Shown piece after piece: positions 20,779 through 32,490 of a DNA stretch of 64,000 nucleotides. The translations under genes were made by a program, and so were the position numbers. The number at the start of each line of letters is the position of its first letter. Positions within the stretch are counted from its first letter, which is position 1. The stretch is from Channallabes apus (lineage: Eukaryota; Chordata; Actinopteri; Siluriformes; Clariidae). The notes under the pieces were generated by a model. The model saw only the letters and a list, made by a program, of their open reading frames with translations. It was not told the DNA's origin and ran no database searches. The stretch covers positions 19,072,277-19,136,276 of the forward strand of contig CM060105.1 in the NCBI GenBank assembly GCA_030522415.1. The letters are read 5' to 3'.

Positions 20779-22194
20779 ATGCTCGACACAACACAACAGC
20801 AAAACTCTGATTAACCTACCACATGCATTTCAAAGTCCTGGTGCCCTGCAGAATCTTCAGTCTGTCCAAACTTTCTATTTTCAAAAGCTTGAAAAATATC
20901 CAGTTGTTTTTTCTTTTGCTTACCTTTAGACTAACTGCTAACACACAGTAGAGGCTAAATGTGAATAGAAAAAGCTAGAAAAGTGCTCTTTGTGCCCGTC
21001 ACATGGAATAAAAACTGACCAAAATCATTAAAAACAATGCGTGCACAGTGTGTGCAGGGTCACGGCTGCCGACACCTCTGCCACCATCCCCCTGAAGCTT
21101 TCATCTGTCAAGACTTTAGACATTCATATATTTCTGTGTACTTGTACCCACGTGCTGAAAGGACCTTCCTCTGTCTGGATGAACACCTGAGGCTCAGGCT
21201 GTCTTCAAAGAAAGATGGAAGGAGCATCTCCTAACTAACCATCAACATGTCCAGGTTTGTTGCTGCACAAACTGATAGACTCTCCTCTAACAGCCTGTTT
21301 GCTCAATGGTATTCTTAGACTTACTGTAGTACTTGGATCTGATATACAGTAACTAACATCATTTTAAAGATATTTTTCTTTGGAAAATGTTTTTTTTTTC
21401 TTTTTAAATCCTAAATCACCAGGTAAGCTTCATTTAAAAAAAAAAAAAAAGCTGGTGCCTGTTTTGTTTTATTTCAACATACCACTTGTTTTTCTTTTTC
21501 GTGGTCACAGGAGAATGCGTTTGTCAGAATAACTGCCTGTCTGCTTGGCCTGTTCTGTTTCTATGCCAACAACTCTCATGCCCTTTTCAAAATACAGCTG
21601 CCTCTTTCTGACAGCAGGGACATATTGACCTAAGAGTAGCCCACCTTCCCCTGGGCACCCACCACGCTGCTGTTCTTCAGCTGCTAACAGGTACAATAAT
21701 CTCTGGTGATGTGGGGAATGCCTAGCGTTCACCATGACAGATTCAACGCAAGCGAGAAAAAAAAAAAAAGCAAACAAGAGAGAGTGGGAGAGGGAGTGAG
21801 AAAGAGGCAAATAAACCTGAGAGGAAAGAAAGAGTGTGAACACAATGCATGTGGCGGAGCATCTAAAAGAAAAGTGACGCTTTTCGCAGTTCCGTTTTAG
21901 AAACATCTGCAACACAAGAGTTGACAATGCCGCAGATTGGCATCGCGCAAGCATGCAAATATCTCTTGTTATTTTGACATTTCCTTTCATGGATTTACAG
22001 AGCGTGCATTGAGACATTGTATACAAAATTGGCGGCTTTACAAATTCTCTCTGTGAACAAAACTGAAGAAAACAGCAGCTTGTTCTTGGACTGACAAGAA
22101 AGTGAAAGCTATAGTGAGAAAGAAAAATATTGTTTAAACTCTGTTTCCAGCATACTACAGTATAATCTCAAATAACTCATGAACATTTCACAGT
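20779..22194. other. Non-coding; longest single frame of the window is here
   Basis: A 173-codon minus-strand frame (21505-22026) has a Phe/Leu-rich low-complexity middle over a poly-A run, and no domain, signal or splice context that I recognise. I do not call it a gene. Footprints lie at 21322, 21345 and 22156. Confidence 0.4.
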
Positions 22195-22265
22195 CAGGGT
22201 TAATCCTGGATGAGGCGGGAGTCGAACCCGATGCGAAGACACAGTGCTAACCATTAAGCCACCAT
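22195..22265 (-). mobile_element. Isolated SINE tRNA-like head
   Basis: The reverse complement reads GCATGGTGGCTTAATGGTTA, then GCACTGTGTCTTCGCATC, then GGGTTCGACTCCCGC. It contains A-box-like and B-box-like (GGTTCGACTCC) elements of an RNA polymerase III promoter. It lacks an acceptor-stem partner and is followed by no body, so it is a SINE head and not a tRNA gene. Confidence 0.65.
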
Positions 22266-23490
22266 GCTATGGATAGAACAAAAAAAATCAGATGAGCAAC
22301 AAATAGTACCGAGAATAATTTAAAAAAGAAATCTACTATAATCTAATCTACTACAGTTATTGGGCATTAAAAAATGTCTGCACCAGACAAGTTGATAAAA
22401 TCACAATATGTTACAAGTAATACTGAAATGTATGTATTAGATAAAACAAAAAGATCCACAATGCCATTCTAGGCAAATATTCAATAAATAAATATAGAAA
22501 TTGTATTATATAATCATATTATTATCACTTTAAAGTCTGGCTTTTTTCACTCAGAAGAAACATTCTAAGCTTAAATAGTGAAATTGCTCATCTTGATGGC
22601 TGAAATTTTTGTAGATTAAATTGTGAACAATTCTTAAAGGAAGTCACGAGCAACGTGGATAATTTGATTGGTCATCTTAATTATACAGACATTCTGCATG
22701 AGAATTTTTTTTATTTTACTATTTTGCATTTCAAAATATCAACTGAAAAATAGCATGGCTTCTTGTTTTGACTAATATGATAATAACATATGAAAAAAAA
22801 AGACCTTGTCCACAAAAACATGGGTTTTTTTTCTTTCTTTTATTTTTTGGATGTGTTTTTGTTCTTCTTTTGGCCTTTCATCCAAATTACTTCTCAGCTG
22901 AAGATAGAAACTCAGGTGTCAGTGTTGCTGTGTGGACCAAAAAAAAGCATTCGAAGAGCATTCGGGGCTTGTAGGAGCATGAACTCTATCTCCTGTGTTT
23001 GACATCAATGTATTTGGTGAGACCTTTTTTTAGGCCAAAATGGCTGTATGGTTAGGGTTACATCATGTTGATCCATCCTGTTGACTTGGCATTGTGTGTT
23101 TCTGCATTTTCATCTGTTGTTTTATTTACTTATTTATTTATTTATTTATTTATTTATGTATTTTCTTTTATAAATGAAGTAGGGAAGCCCGCTGAAAAAA
23201 AATACCCATGTGGACTATGTCTAAGCCATATTACCATGTTTTTGGATCAAATCACATTTGCAATGATTTATGATCTGATTACATCTATAGGATCTGTTAC
23301 ACCTGTCAATGTAATAACAGCCCACAAACATAATACAAATCTGGAGTTTTTAATGTAATAATTGTGGGATTGTGGGAAGTGCTGCAAATTTGTGTCACGT
23401 TTGTTTTTTATTACGTTTGTGGGCTTTTATTATGTTGGTGTTTGTTACAGGTTGGTGTATGGATGGCTATGAAATGACTTATGAGACAAA
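22266..23490. other. Non-coding; (TTTA)n at 23125-23157
   Basis: No gene or family recognised, and no Tc1-type footprint in this stretch. Confidence 0.4.
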
Positions 23491-23604
23491 CTCACTCACT
23501 CATCATCTATACTGCTTTTTGGTCGTGGGGGGCCCGGAGCCTTTACCAAGAGACTTAGGGCCAGATTAACCTTGGGCAGTGTTCCAATCCACTGCAGGGC
23601 ACAT
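23491..23604 (-). mobile_element. SINE 3' fragment
   Basis: Reverse-oriented tail: (CTCA)n CATCATCTATACTGC, GGCCCGGAGCCTTTACCA, GTGTTCCAATCCACTGCAGG. The fragment stops where the Tc1-like relic begins. Confidence 0.75.
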
Positions 23605-24190
23605 GAAAAAGTATGCTGTCTTTTTTTTCTTTATGCATATTTGTTACACTTAAATGAGATAAATTAAATACATTTAATATGACACAAAAATGAAAGTAAA
23701 TACAAAATACAGCTTTTAAATAATGATTTCATTTATTATGGAGAAAAAAGCTGCCTAAACCTGCCTGGCACCATGTGAAAAAGTCATTTCCCCCTAAACG
23801 TAATAGATTTTTGTGCCACCATTGGCGGCAACAACTGTCACCAAGCTTTTGCAAACTGGCAATAAAGCTTTCACAGCACTATAAAACCTAAATTAAACCC
23901 AATTTTTAAAAAAGTTATTCAGAGGTGGACTTGCTGGTGTTTTTCAGATCATTGTCCTGCATAATCCAAATGTACATGAGATTGAGGTCACGGACTTATG
24001 GCTAAATTCTCCTTCAGGATTCTCACAGAATTCATGGTTCCTAAAATTATCGCAAGTCGTCCAACCCCAGACCATCACACTGTTAACTGTTGGTAAGATA
24101 ACTGTTGGTAAGATAACTGTTGGTAAGGAAAATGCTGTGTTAGTTTTATGCACGCTTCACTTTGTCTCACAGGTTCCCTTAATCAATTAA
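23605..24190 (-). mobile_element. Tc1-like transposon relic
   Basis: Reverse-complement Tc1-like layout: 'CACCATGTGAAAAAGTCATT' inverted-repeat part, 'TTGTGCCACCATTGGCGGCA', 'TTCAGAGGTGGACTTGCTGG', 'TTTCAGATCATTGTCCTGC', 'GACCATCACACTGTTAACTG' and 'GAAAATGCTGTGTTAGTTTT'. Many deletions remove coding capacity. It contains a private 16-bp expansion at 24083-24127. Confidence 0.7.
24083..24127. repeat. Tandem 16-bp repeat
   Basis: AACTGTTGGTAAGAT(A) is repeated three times in tandem inside the Tc1-like relic. Intact relatives normally have one copy of the block. Confidence 0.9.
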
Positions 24191-26379
24191 ATAAGTATTT
24201 AAAACCTGCATTTTGTATTTAACAATGCATTTTGTAAGTGTCGGCACAGGTTCATAGCCAGTGCATCCTGGAGGAGAACATATTTTTTCGCTTGTCATGG
24301 AAAAGAGGAAACCGGGGCTCAACCAGCACCCTGGACAGCACTAAAATCTACCTGTCAACCGCTCCCTATAAAAAAAATTTAGAGTGAGTAGTAAATATAT
24401 GCAAGCGTCTCATACAGTCCCCCCCCCCTCCCATCGCCCCCCCACAGACTCGGATACATCTGCGCCTCTGCTTCATCCTTACCTGACCACCTTCACCTGC
24501 TGCCCGAGCGCATAATCATCACGTGTAAGAATGTGTTTTTTCTCCCTGTTTTGCTGCATGACAATAAAACCACCTCCCCTGTTTGCACCGTACCTGTGAC
24601 ATCTCAGTATAACATACAGTACTGTATATACATACATTTTCACAGCACTGCACTGTACATTTGACAGCAATAAGAAAAAGTACACCATCTGATTTTAAGT
24701 CAACATTTTCCATTGGAAAATAAATCTAATCTAATCTAACAAAACATATTGTATGTTTTATTAATTAAATTGTCGACCATGAACACAATGTCATGTCAGA
24801 ATGTCCTGGCAGTGCCAACATAGTCAAACTTCAAGAACATGCAGCAACCAGACAAAAAAAAAGTCTGCAATTTAATGGGATTTTAATTAGATTAGAATTA
24901 GAAGCATAAATAACATCCGTCCTATACTTGCCATGTATAAATGTTCAACAAATTCAATGAATCCCTGTCAGACATTTCAGCTGTTTGATCTCTGACAGTT
25001 TCTAATTCTAACAGTGGTGAAAGAAACTTGAAGTCTAATTCAATCCCATGACGGTGCACTTCTAACCAAATGTATTTTCAATCTAATGCAGATGTTTTCT
25101 CAACCATTTTCAGGCCATATGCTGAACATCAAAGAAACGCTCAGCCATTTTACTCCACTCTCCAGCAGATCACACTTTAGCAGATGTTCCACTCATTTTC
25201 CAAACACACAATTCTCCTTACTGTGGCATTTTCCTCCAATGCTTTAAAGTCGTCTCAACACAGTCCTAGTAAAACCAGATAATGCAAGGATTGCAAGGTG
25301 ACATTGAGCTGTAAGACCGAGGTTACCCATTAGTGAAAGCTATAAAGACAAAGAGCTAAAGGACAGAACGAACGAGACACTGCTAATGGCTTTGTGAATA
25401 CTGAGATACTTTCCAGGTTCGGATTTCACACCCCATGCTGCGAAATTGCTGGAGGATTTCCAAGATAAGGAATGTACCTCAAATACAAAATGGACGTCCT
25501 TGGGTTTTCTAAGCAGAGAAATGTCAAAAATGATCTAGCGATAGAGTATATATATTTCTTTATTCTGTTAGTCCTTGTTGTTGTCAATCACATGGTCTTG
25601 TGTTCTTAAAACAGACAGTCCATCTTCTTGTGTAAAGCAAGGTCAGGAGCAGCTGGTATGAGCTAATTCTGCACAACGTTAGAGGAAAATACATGGAAAT
25701 TCTCCCTCAGGTGTAGGCAAATGCCATCATACCCATATCATTTGAAGAACAATGTCATTCAAATAGAAGCACAGTGAGGAGTGTACAGTCTATCTATTAT
25801 AGTGATAACAGAAAAATGTAATCCTAAAAAGTATTTTTCCTGACTAAAGGTTGTCTAAGGAAATCATTGAAAGCAGGATGCCACAACTATGCAAGTTGCT
25901 ACGTTGCAATGTGAGAGTGGAAACCAGCCACCCATTTCCCCTTAATGTACAGCCAATTTGCTTGGCTGGGAACCAAGCTCACAATTTCCAGATGCTCAAC
26001 GCTTTTTTTTTTTTTTTTTTTTGTCATGCCCCGCAGGAGCATTTGAGAATCTAAGAATTTGAATTGGCTGTGATTATTTAACAACTAGATTTCTTAGAAC
26101 AATAAACTGGGTTGATGATTTGGGGTTTAAGTTGCAGAAACTCAGAGCTATTGCCTCAATATTTTTCCTCAATAATAACCTTTCCATGAGAAATTTTACT
26201 ATGGTATGTGTTACAGTTTACCAGGCACTGGAGGGTCAGTGCCATGCAGAAGGCCCATGTTCCTTTCCTTCTACATACTGTATAGTACTCTTGTACAAAG
26301 TTGAGAACATTATTCCAGAGCAGTGCAGGCTTTATTTGACATGTTTTTGACAAACTCTTTTTTTTTTTTATCTGTTTTG
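24191..26379. other. Non-coding
   Basis: No gene recognised. Poly-C lies at about 24419-24442 and poly-T at 26005-26022. Footprints occur at 24615, 24620 and 26276. A CTAATCTAATCTAA run lies near 24726. Confidence 0.4.
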
Positions 26380-27270
26380 GGGCCTTACAGTACCAATGAT
26401 TTTACACCATGTTTGTAAACCTCCTGTATTGACTTTGATGAAGACCTCTCTTGATCGTTGACACAGAACCACTTACTGTACCATCTAGAGGGTGTTTCAG
26501 GTCTGGCCAACTTTTCTAAAGGGCTTTTCCTTACCAGGGAATTATGTCTTTCATTTATGTCAATTATGTCTTCTAGGGCTTTTGATGTTCTTCACCAGCA
26601 CAAGTTTTCTCTTTAAGAACATTTCACATAATTTATGTGGCCATACCTAATGTTTTTGCTGTCTCTCTGATCGGTTTGTTTTGATTCCTTAACTTAATGA
26701 TGGCTTGCTTCACTGGCAGTGACACCAACTGGACTTCACACTGAGAGTTAACAGCAGTAGATTCTAAATACAAATGCCATATTTGAAATCAACTCTTTTA
26801 TCTAATTATTGTACTTATGTGGAATAATGAGTAAATAACACACCTGGCGGCACTGTCACCTTGCACCTCCAGGGTGCGGGCTCGATTCTCACCTTGGGTC
26901 TGTGTGAATGGAGTTTGCATGTTCTCCCCATGCTTGGTGGGTTTCTCCTGGGTACTCCGGTTTCCTCCCACAGCCCAAAGGCATGCAGATTAGGCTAATT
27001 AGCGTTCCCAAACTGACAAGTGATGCCCTGTTATGTATTGGCGCCATCTCCAAGGTGTACCACTCCTCGTGCCCTAATGTCTTCTGGGATAGGCTCCAGG
27101 CCGCCCATGGCCCTGTGTACAGGATATCAGTATAGACGATGAGTGAGTGAGTAACGCACACCTCCTCTGGAACAGCCTACAGTCCTAATGTACAGTAAAT
27201 ACTCTTAAATATCTTAAAATTAAAACTAAATGTCAGCAATCATACATTTAAATTACACAACAATATACTG
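26380..27270 (-). mobile_element. Tc1-like relic interrupted by a SINE
   Basis: Left part 26380-26845 and right part 27152 to about 27270 form one reverse-oriented Tc1-like sequence. Blocks include 'GAAGACCTCTCTTGATC', 'TTCCTTACCAGGGAATTATG', 'CCATACCTAATGTTTTTGCT', 'GTCTCTCTGATCGGTTTG' and 'ATGATGGCTTGCTTCACTGG'. The last three encode, in reverse, the N-terminal helix-turn-helix of the transposase. A footprint interrupts it at 26474 (CACTTACTGTACCATC). Confidence 0.7.
26846..27151 (+). mobile_element. SINE inserted into a Tc1-like relic
   Basis: The head is shortened (GGCGGCACTGTCACCTTGCA lacks about 20 bases that carry the A box in the copy at 34053). The body and tail are complete to GATGAGTGAGTGAG. 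The flanks are TAACACACCT at 26836-26845 and TAACGCACACCT at 27152-27163, a target-site duplication apart from a 2-base difference. Confidence 0.85.
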
Positions 27271-29040
27271 TGGTAGTTTCCCAATCCAACACCAACTACC
27301 CTACCACCACCACTACTGTCACACTAAGCCACAGTACATTACCACTATGCAAGAAAATGAATAAACACTACAGGAACAACTAGGCAGAGACTTAGCAGGA
27401 AGCAGTAAGGACATAGTATTGTCTCCCTTGATGTGGAGCTGACGTGCTTTTTTTGACTGGTTTAAAAACAGCCTGATAAGGACAAGGTTAAAGATATAAG
27501 ACATAGGAAGAACTTAATAAGGATGGAGTATTGATGGAAATGACTCGTTAACGGTATAACTAACACCTCTTAGAGACTACGCTGATGTACTACAAGCATG
27601 GTGCAGATGGGAAATATTGGAGGCTTTTTCCAAATTTCCAGGCTTTTCAGGGTCGTGCTATTACTGTATGGACAGTAGGTCCATTGTAGAAAGCTCCTTG
27701 TAGTTCATTTTCTGTTCCTCTGGTGCTTACCACGATTATGACGCATGCAGTAGATTATCATTGTGCCAACCATATTCATAGAATTTCGTATAAATACTGG
27801 ATCCAATTCCTCATGCTAACAATTTGTGATGTAAAGGACGAGGTGCATGTCGAGGTATTCATAACAATCATCTGCACAGAATGAAAACATAGTAAGTGCA
27901 TGATAAGGGTCTGATAAGAGGCTAGTGCGATCTGATCGGACATAGGGATAACTCTGTTCAGTCTCATGGGATCTGGTTAGTTCGCGATCGTGTACGAATA
28001 GGAAATCAGTGAAAACATGATGGACGCATTAGGAACCTCAGAAGTAGTATGAGCTTGATTAATGCAAATTTTCTTTTCATTTTTTCATATTGTTATTCAA
28101 TATTTTTAGGACGCAGTGGAAACTTCATGGTCTTTGTCAGAGTTTGACGGGGCTCTTACTTACTAAACTTTTAATGAATGTGTTGCCAAGATCACTGCTG
28201 TAAAGCAGAATCATAATGAGATGGATATTTTTAATGAGGTTAAGCTTTTGTGCTAGTCAGACAAAGATTGTGAGATTTCTCCGTGATCAAGGTTTTTAAC
28301 CCTCAACTGCTCAGATTTATTTTCACAGAGCATTGTGACTCTATGATACATCTTTTTACATCTTTAGAAATTTTTATATTTTGTCCTTATAGTGTACCTT
28401 GTTTGTTCGACTTATTATTATTATTATTATTAATATTATTATTAAAGACAATACCTTATAATGTCCAAAACATTACATTCCTTGAAATTATAGCATTAGT
28501 ATAAAAAGTGAAAAATGGATCCTCATTAGATTTTTCTATTGTGCTGAATCACATACTTTTCTCTTGTCTCAGTCTGTCATCTCAAGGTCTTCAGTAAAGC
28601 TGTCCTCTTCCTGCCTTCATATCATCCACAGCCTCATGGTGCAGCATTTCAAATAGAAGACATTGCCTTGTGCAGCACTGTGTACACCTCATGAGTTCAG
28701 CAAAGGATGGCACATTAAGTCTTTTAGTTGAAACATTTATGATATTCAATGCATCATAAATGGAATCATAAGCAAAAATCTTGAAACATATAATTTCTTC
28801 ACATTTTGGATACAAAAAGACAGACTTTCTTGTATTTTTAATGTAGTTTTAGGGGATAGTTCCCCAGGCTTACTGAAGCAGTTTTTTTGTCTCTCATTTT
28901 TAGTCCCTGTACGTACCTGAGCAGTTCCAGGTTAATGTTTTTGGTTTGTTAAGCCACACAGTGACCTACAGTATGAATCATTCAAGCATTAAATAACATC
29001 TTACTTAAGGCATTAACCAATGTTACGCAAAAAAATAAAT
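27271..29040. other. Non-coding; (ATT)n at 28411-28444
   Basis: No gene or transposon recognised. Footprints at 27662 and 28967. Confidence 0.4.
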
Positions 29041-29579
29041 CTATTTTAATATATTAACTGTAATATACTGTATAATATATTAATCTATAATATATTAACT
29101 GTCAATATATTAAATTATTTAGCTTTTATATAATGTTAATATTTCTTGTCGCTACACTAACTGATGCTAACTAATAATTAACAAGATATTCATATTAAAA
29201 AAGAAATTCACAATATCCAGAATAATATACTGTATTAATATATTACAATATAGTGGAAGCTTTTCATATATTCAGAAATGTATTAAAATATATTCAGATG
29301 TATACCTTAATGTACGTAATTTTATATTTAACAATATAATTCATAATATATTGAATTTGATTGAATATATCTATTTCTTTATATTTTTTACAATGTGCTT
29401 ATATGTTAATGTTGTTCGAACAAAATGGACTTTTTAGGCATTAATCAAATCTCCAACAAAGTAAAATTGTGTGTATAACTTTTAAACATGCATAAAGTTT
29501 TAATAATGTTTCAATTAACGAATTATAAGTATAAATATAATGTTTTTTGTCTTCGTTGCAATATGTACTATATATATAA
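29041..29579. repeat. AT-rich segment with repeated ATATATTA blocks
   Basis: Irregular repeats of TAATATATTA(A/C) and TATATTCAGA(A/T). Related AT-rich sequence reappears at 32826-33120, on the other side of the transposon cluster, so both may be parts of one host repeat. Confidence 0.5.
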
Positions 29580-30065
29580 CCATCCATGATGGTTCCTGAT
29601 TTTTATTTCTTTCTACATTGTAAAGAAATGCTGAAGGCGTCCAAAAAATGCACAGTTGATATTGAGATGTTTCTGCTACTTCTGCTCTGTAAAGACTTCA
29701 TAACGCCTTCATCGTCATTTTTCAGGCTGATAACTCTAAATGAACTTCTCGTCTGCAGCAGAGGTAGGTTTTGGTCTCGTCCTCCTGGGATGGCCAGCAT
29801 GAGAGCCAGTTTCATTATGGTGCTTGACGGATTTTGCAAATGTACTTGACGATACTGTTCTTGCAAGAACTATTACAGAAAGTCTGACCTCTGTGTCTTA
29901 AAATAACAACTAACTGTTGTTTTTGTTGTTGTGACGTAATTACCTAATCCCATATGTGTTATTTTATAGTTTTAAAATCCCCAGTATTGTTGTAGAATGT
30001 AGAAAATAAATCACTAAACAAAAACAAAGAAATTTGCAAGTGACCCCAAACTTTTGAACGGTAGT
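29580..30065 (-). mobile_element. Tc1-like relic
   Basis: The outer end reads GACCCCAAACTTTTGAACGG followed by TAGTGTA, a common Tc1-like terminus in fish. The minus-strand frame 29866-29603 keeps transposase blocks such as HLQNPSSTIMKLALMLAIPG and FRVISLKN, but with frame changes. A plus-strand copy of the same family lies at 44545-44967. Confidence 0.75.
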
Positions 30066-30784
30066 GTATATATTTATACACGTCAAACAGCCGCTTGGAG
30101 CATGATACATGGCTGAACCATGACAAGCCCATGCTCGATCCGTGCACGGAAAGTGATCTCCTGCGATGACACAGTTAATGATGCCCTGCCCAATAAACGC
30201 CCCCATGCGCTTTCTAAAAAGATGGTTGCAATGCTGTAAAATCCCGCCAGGTGGAGCATTGACTGCTTCAGTTAACTGCAGTGTCCAGGGAGCCCACACA
30301 ACCCATGACGCTTATGCTATTTTACTTACTTATTGCAATAATTTTCACGACATCCTTAACAATCCTTAAAGACATGGTAACATCTGTAATTTATCTATAC
30401 CGGTCGTTGTAGGTACGGAATACAAGTGCGGGCTACAGTATGTACAGTATTTTATATTACGGTGTATTTTATCTATTTCCGTTTAATACACTGGTAATAT
30501 AATATTTTGCTGCGAAATAAAGCTTAAAATTTATCTTCTGCTTGGGTTTGTTTTCATTATTTTTTTATGTTTTCTCTGATAGGCAACGCTGTAAACAGAT
30601 GACACAACAAATTATATACCCTGAAATGTTCATTTGAACATTTAAAAATATGTATGAAAAACATAAATAGAAAAACAATCAACTATTATTGTTAAAGTCA
30701 TACAAATACGTTAAGCGATATAACACTCGTATATGAGTATTAGTTCATCTCTGAAACCAAACTATAACTTACCGAGTACTGAAG

Positions 30785-30815
<31 letters not shown>

Positions 30816-30822
30816 ACACACC
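30785..30822. repeat. Poly-C plus (CA)n
   Basis: C run followed by a CA run. The matching position in copy B has a short C run only. Confidence 0.95.
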
Positions 30823-30841
30823 TCCCCCCACCCCTTAACTG

Positions 30842-31186
30842 GGGGGTATTCTTCGTACGTCGCTTGAAACATCCGGGATGAATTGACACATCTAAGATGA
30901 GATCATCGTGCTAATTAAGACCTGGCTAAGTCGGTTCTTCCAGCACACCTGTTGTTGATGATTAGTTTGGCCGGATTGAGTTGTCTAGGATTATTGCGCG
31001 CTCGTGCGTTGGTTTAAAAGGCGATATGCATCGACAGTAGAAACACTGATCACAAGTCCTTTGATTGGTTGACGAAATGACAAAAGAACAAGCTCAATTT
31101 TTTTTTGTAACACCTGTTATGCGCTGAAATGCCGCCCCCCCCCACGTGTTATGCGCTGAAATGCTCCCCTGCCATGGATTCCCCCT

Positions 31187-31217
<31 letters not shown>

Positions 31218-31432
31218 TAATTGCTATCAAATATTATATTAGAACATAATATGCACATATGTTTTACAAATTACATGAGACAATAAAATAAAATAAGAAA
31301 TATGAAAATAAATATGTTGTATATGGAAAAATAGAAATATGAATATTTAAAAAAAAAACATGTATACTTTTATATTGTTTACTTTATAATAAAATTAGTT
31401 TTGTCAATTTTTTCATTATAAAAAATTATTTT

Positions 31433-31481
<49 letters not shown>

Positions 31482-31932
31482 TTCATATTTATAACGAACC
31501 CCTGAAAAATAAATGTGTTACAAAATAAACATTATACAAGAATTTGAATTAATTGTCTTGAGGGCTGTCTCAAGAGTTTATTATAATAATAGAAAATCTA
31601 TGAATTTATGTTCTAATATATATATATTATGGCAAGCCGTATATATGCATGCAAGATACTTTTCTTTCCCCACGTGAGTCAGTCCACGTCAGCGCTCTTT
31701 AACCAATCAGATGTGACCTCACCATTTCAACCAATCATAACCCGGCGGGAGCGCAGCCTTAATCCTGTTTACATGAAATAAACCTGCTACCGAGCAGGTT
31801 CAAGCTTACGGACATGTTGCTATGACAACAAGTGCGAGATGAGCATCGGAGAACGAAACAATCCAAGATCAGGACAAATCCACAACAATCAAATCCAGCT
31901 AACTGAGTTAGCGACGTACGAAGAACACCCCC
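30842..31932. mobile_element. Harbinger-like element, TSD CTG
   Basis: The element is 1091 bp. It starts GGGGGTATTCTTCGTACGTC and ends GACGTACGAAGAACACCCCC; the terminal inverted repeats are about 22 bp with one mismatch. It is flanked by CTG at 30839-30841 and 31933-31935. Copy B has the uninterrupted locus. A 3-bp duplication and these ends fit PIF/Harbinger elements of fish. No transposase is present. Its middle (31120-31260) contains sequence resembling the palindrome arm at 3770-3845 (TGTTATGC, CCCTGCCA, ATCAAATATTATATTA), plus (CA)n at 31189-31216 and (TA)n/poly-T at 31438-31483. Confidence 0.88.
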
Positions 31933-32490
31933 CTGATAAACACTTCAGTGTTTTTATCCAGCTTGTTAACGAAACGCTCGCACTACCGTGCAAAGTCACA
32001 GCCAAAGTGGGTAAAACATAAACCCGGTTATGAGCGTTTAACTCGCTAGCTCCTGTACATCTATCCTCAGCTTGTGTCCCTCATGAACTGCATCACATTA
32101 TATTCACAGAAATAACCTGCAGATTAACTCTTAACCAAAGAATAAATAAATGCTGAATTTATCCAAACAACACGCGGTGAGATTCTCTCAGTATTTACAG
32201 AGAGCACAAACACTCTTCATCGGGTAGTGCAGCTCTTGTAATAGGGACATTAATAGTATTTTAGCACCTTTTTGAGTTAAAGTGGAGCGACATTGTGAGT
32301 GTGTGACACTGACAGTAAGCTGTAATGTTAACTCCAGACTTGGTAAACAGACCATTAAGCTATCTAAAGTCACATCTGACCGCTGCTGGTGCTGCCAGTG
32401 ATTTTCAAAACAGCCAATAAAAAACTAGACTGGGAAATAAACTGTAAACTACCCCAAAACAAAATTAATTTAAAAAAAAGTCACCACTTA

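Noticed and set aside
21505..22026. Minus-strand open frame of 173 codons, the longest in the window
   Set aside because: It includes a poly-Phe/Leu low-complexity middle translated from a homopurine tract, shows no domain or splice context I recognise, and lies in DNA without other coding features.
22195..22265. Possible tRNA gene on the minus strand
   Set aside because: It has A- and B-box-like motifs but no pairing acceptor stem or proper anticodon arm, and it matches the head of the local SINE family.
24083..24127. Possible short CRISPR-like array
   Set aside because: Three direct 16-bp units without spacers in a vertebrate transposon relic; this is a tandem expansion.
29603..29866. Intact-looking minus-strand frame of 87 codons as a gene
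   Set aside because: It is a shifted translation of a Tc1-like relic with a second copy at 44545.
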